Assembly: GCA_017961625.1 (NCBI GenBank)
Contig: JAGCWY010000020.1
Location: forward strand, 1 to 7,709
Direction of reading: 5' to 3'
From: Ruminococcus sp.
Lineage (GTDB): Bacteria > Bacillota > Clostridia > Oscillospirales > Ruminococcaceae
Length of the DNA: 7,709 nucleotides
A program made the position numbers and the translations under genes. The notes below the pieces were generated by a model. That model was not told where the DNA came from. It saw only the letters and a list, made by a program, of their open reading frames with translations, and did not search any database. This document shows, piece after piece, positions 5,808 through 7,709 of this stretch. The stretch's first letter is position 1. Every line of letters begins with the position of its first letter.

Positions 5808-7403
5808 TTATTTATTTTCTAAAGAAGCTCTTATAAAATCCGCAAAGAGCTTCTGCGGTTTATTAGGTCTTGATTTGAATTCCGGATGGAACTGAACGCC
5901 AATGAACCATGGATGATCTACAAGTTCAACAATCTCAACAAGCTTTTCATCGGGTGAAAGACCTGCTATTTTAAGTCCGTTTTCAATCAAGGTCTTTCTG
6001 AAAGCATTATTGAACTCATAACGATGGCGATGGCGCTCATAGATAAGCTCTTCGTCATATATCTTACGGCACCTTGAATCGGCAGCAAGCTTACAGGGAT
6101 ATAATCCTAGACGCATTGTACCACCCTTCTCAGAGATGTTTTTCTGCTCCTCCATAATATCTATGACTGGATACGGGGTATCTCCGAATTCAGCAGAATC
6201 AGCGTTGCTTAGGCCGCATACGTTTCTTGCGAACTCAATTACTGTCATCTGCATACCAAGACATATACCGAAAAATGGCACTTTATTTTCACGAGCATAG
6301 CGTATAGACTCTATCATTCCTTCTACTCCCCTGTGTCCGAAGCCACCGGGAACTATTATACCGTTACAGTCTGCAAAAATATCACTTGCATTATCGTATG
6401 TAACCGTTTCAGAATCTATCCATTTTATATCAACGGCTGCATCATTTATTATACCGCCGTGTCTAAGAGCCTCTGCAACTGAAAGATATGCATCATGAAG
6501 CTCTACATATTTACCAACAAGTCCGATAGTGACCTTTTTTTCAGCACTTTCAGCACGGTGCACCATTTCAGTCCATTCTGTAAGATCAGGATCGTTATCA
6601 GCTATTCCAAGATGTCTGCATACCGAATGAGCAAGTCCTTCATTTTCGAGCCATATAGGTACTTCATACAGCGAAGGAGCCGTAAGATTCTGTATAACGT
6701 CTTCCTTGCGGATATTGCAAAAAAGTGCAATCTTTTCAGCCATATCATCAGGAATACGCTTTTCCGTCCTGCATACTATTATATCCGGCTGTATGCCAAT
6801 GGAAAGAAGCTCCTTTGTTGAATGTTGAGTTGGCTTAGATTTAAGTTCCTCAGAGCCGGTAATATAGGGTACCAGTGTAACATGGATGTAACATACATTC
6901 TCGCGCCCCTGTTCCGTTCCGACTTGACGTATTGCCTCAAGGAAGGGAGTGGATTCAATATCTCCGACTGTTCCGCCAATCTCGGTTATAACAACATCTG
7001 CATTCACATCATTTGCTGCACTGTAAACCTTTTCCTTGATCTCATTTGTGATATGAGGAATTACCTGAACCGTTCCGCCAAGGTAATCGCCACGGCGTTC
7101 TTTTGTAATAACGTTCCAGTATATCTTTCCCGTTGTAACATTTGAGTGTACCGACAGATTTTCATCTACGAAACGCTCATAATGCCCAAGGTCAAGATCT
7201 GTTTCAGCACCGTCGTCAGTCACAAAGACCTCGCCATGTTGAAATGGAGACATAGTTCCCGGATCTACATTGATATACGGATCAAACTTTTGAATGGTGA
7301 CTTTGTAGCCACGCTGTTTCAAAAGTCTTCCTAATGAAGCAGCTGTGATACCTTTGCCGAGTCCTGAAACGACTCCGCCGGTTACAAAAATGAACTTTGA
7401 CAT
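5808..7403 (-). CDS. pyrG: CTP synthase (glutamine-hydrolysing)
   Basis: PyrG converts UTP to CTP in the last step of pyrimidine nucleotide synthesis, using ATP and ammonia released from glutamine. The product is 531 residues, the usual length. The N-terminal synthase domain (about 1-265) shows the start MSKFIFVTGGVVSGLGKG with the nucleotide-binding loop SGLGKG (13-18), FDPYINVDPGTMSP (40-53), the magnesium residues Asp71 and Glu141, and GSEELKSKPTQHS (183-195) for UTP/CTP binding. The C-terminal class I glutamine amidotransferase domain (about 292-531) has PGGFGHRG (352-359), the nucleophile Cys381 in GICLGMQ, and the His506/Glu508 pair in QFHPEF. All key residues are present. I chose ATG at 7403 because AAGGAG lies 9 bases upstream and the protein then starts at the family's usual MSKFIFVTGG. 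An ATG 24 bases upstream would add MYFKEHIQ and lacks a ribosome site. The pyrG stop is doubled (TAATAA). Confidence 0.97.
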   Translation of the reverse strand: MSKFIFVTGGVVSGLGKGITAASLGRLLKQRGYKVTIQKFDPYINVDPGTMSPFQHGEVFVTDDGAETDLDLGHYERFVDENLSVHSNVTTGKIYWNVITKERRGDYLGGTVQVIPHITNEIKEKVYSAANDVNADVVITEIGGTVGDIESTPFLEAIRQVGTEQGRENVCYIHVTLVPYITGSEELKSKPTQHSTKELLSIGIQPDIIVCRTEKRIPDDMAEKIALFCNIRKEDVIQNLTAPSLYEVPIWLENEGLAHSVCRHLGIADNDPDLTEWTEMVHRAESAEKKVTIGLVGKYVELHDAYLSVAEALRHGGIINDAAVDIKWIDSETVTYDNASDIFADCNGIIVPGGFGHRGVEGMIESIRYARENKVPFFGICLGMQMTVIEFARNVCGLSNADSAEFGDTPYPVIDIMEEQKNISEKGGTMRLGLYPCKLAADSRCRKIYDEELIYERHRHRYEFNNAFRKTLIENGLKIAGLSPDEKLVEIVELVDHPWFIGVQFHPEFKSRPNKPQKLFADFIRASLENK

Positions 7404-7435
7404 TTGTATATGCTCCTTGAAATACATTTATGATA

Positions 7436-7490
7436 AAGGCAGTCTGCATACATCGGGAGATCTGTAATTAAGATGCACGCAGACGCCCTT
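7436..7490 (-). promoter_or_regulatory. long hairpin between glnK and pyrG (weak terminator or processing site)
   Basis: On the minus strand the arms GTCTGCGTGCATC (7472-7484) and GATGTATGCAGAC (7442-7454) pair over 13 bp including two wobble pairs. GCC (7485-7487) then pairs with GGC (7438-7440) past a single bulged base, and AA with TT beyond another. The loop is 17 nt (7455-7471). The hairpin starts 7 bases after the glnK stop. The tail on the minus strand is only TTT followed by ATCATAAATG, so it is a poor U-tract. It could be a partial terminator, an attenuator, or an mRNA stability element that sets glnK output against pyrG and glnN. Confidence 0.6.
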
Positions 7491-7496
7491 GTCAGC

Positions 7497-7709
7497 TTAT
7501 GATCTTTCCCACTCCTCCGAATCATGGAGCGCATTGTATCCTTCTTCGCCAGTACGTATCTTGATAACATTCTCGATATCATAAATGAACATCTTACCGT
7601 CGCCATAGTTGCCTGTATAAAGTGCAGCCTTTGCCGCTGCAACCACCTTATCTACAGGTACTGCGCATACTGCGATCTCAGCCTTTACCTTAGGGAGCAG
7701 GTTCATCTC
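7497..7709 (-). CDS. glnK: nitrogen regulatory protein PII, C-terminal part (N-terminus beyond window)
   Basis: PII proteins are small trimers that bind ATP/ADP and 2-oxoglutarate and tune ammonium transport and assimilation by contact with partner proteins. Only the last 70 residues lie in the window, entering from the right edge in frame. The segment LLPKVKAEIAV is the strand after the T-loop, VDKVVAAAKAALYTGNYGDGKMFIYDIENVIKIRTGE matches the PII C-terminal signature, with GDGK holding the ATP-phosphate lysine and IRTGE the conserved arginine near the nucleotide. An ATG at 7706 is internal and not a start, because it falls inside the PII fold. The tail EEGYNALHDSEEWERS is several residues longer than in enterobacterial GlnB. 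The T-loop, and with it the tyrosine that would be uridylylated, is not visible. glnK or glnB cannot be told apart from this part; its place by a glutamine synthetase gene fits either. Confidence 0.9.
   Translation of the reverse strand, partial: EMNLLPKVKAEIAVCAVPVDKVVAAAKAALYTGNYGDGKMFIYDIENVIKIRTGEEGYNALHDSEEWERS

Noticed and set aside
7404..7427. Longer CTP synthase starting MYFKEHIQ
   Set aside because: No ribosome site precedes that ATG, whereas AAGGAG lies 9 bases before the ATG at 7403 and the family starts there.
1..7709. CRISPR arrays, insertion sequences, rRNA genes, transposase or integrase genes
   Set aside because: I looked for regular direct repeats, terminal inverted repeats and matching proteins and found none.

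Overview
The window looks like chromosomal DNA of an anaerobic Firmicute of the class Clostridia, most like Ruminococcus or a relative (Oscillospiraceae). This rests on a type III glutamine synthetase, a NifS/NifU-type iron-sulfur pair, Gram-positive style ribosome binding sites (AGGAGG), moderately AT-rich DNA, and a secreted protein built from modules I associate with ruminococcal surface proteins. The genus is an inference from family resemblance, not from a search.

Layout from left to right. (1) 1-1329, minus strand: a large secreted, modular surface protein with a GTG start. It is open at the left edge, so only the first 443 residues are seen. (2) 1330-1970, no protein gene: the AT-rich upstream region of the surface gene; then a 55-nt fragment at 1646-1700 that matches the 3' part of a class II tRNA-Leu(CAG), from the anticodon loop through an encoded CCA, with no 5' half upstream; then two plus-strand terminators and a strong extended -10 promoter. 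(3) 1971-3590, plus strand: iscS/nifS and iscU/nifU, a compact two-gene operon for iron-sulfur cluster assembly that ends in a good terminator. (4) 3644-7709, minus strand, converging on iscU: in transcription order glnK (PII, only the C-terminal 70 residues in the window), pyrG (CTP synthase) and glnN (glutamine synthetase III), ending in its own terminator back to back with that of iscU.

The minus-strand cluster joins the ammonia and glutamine economy of the cell. GlnN makes glutamine from glutamate and ammonia, PyrG spends glutamine to aminate UTP to CTP, and PII is a sensor of nitrogen and energy state. A long hairpin between glnK and pyrG may set their relative expression. IscS and IscU supply Fe-S clusters, which an anaerobe needs in quantity.

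The most notable non-genic feature is the tRNA-Leu 3' fragment. It ends in CCA and is followed by a terminator on the iscSU side, while the sequence on the surface-protein side shows no tRNA 5' half. This is the pattern left when a tyrosine-recombinase element (phage, ICE or island) integrates into a tRNA gene, so the surface protein may be cargo at one end of an integrated element. No integrase is in the window, so this remains an inference. Apart from this, the genes are ordinary housekeeping functions and I see no clear new system.
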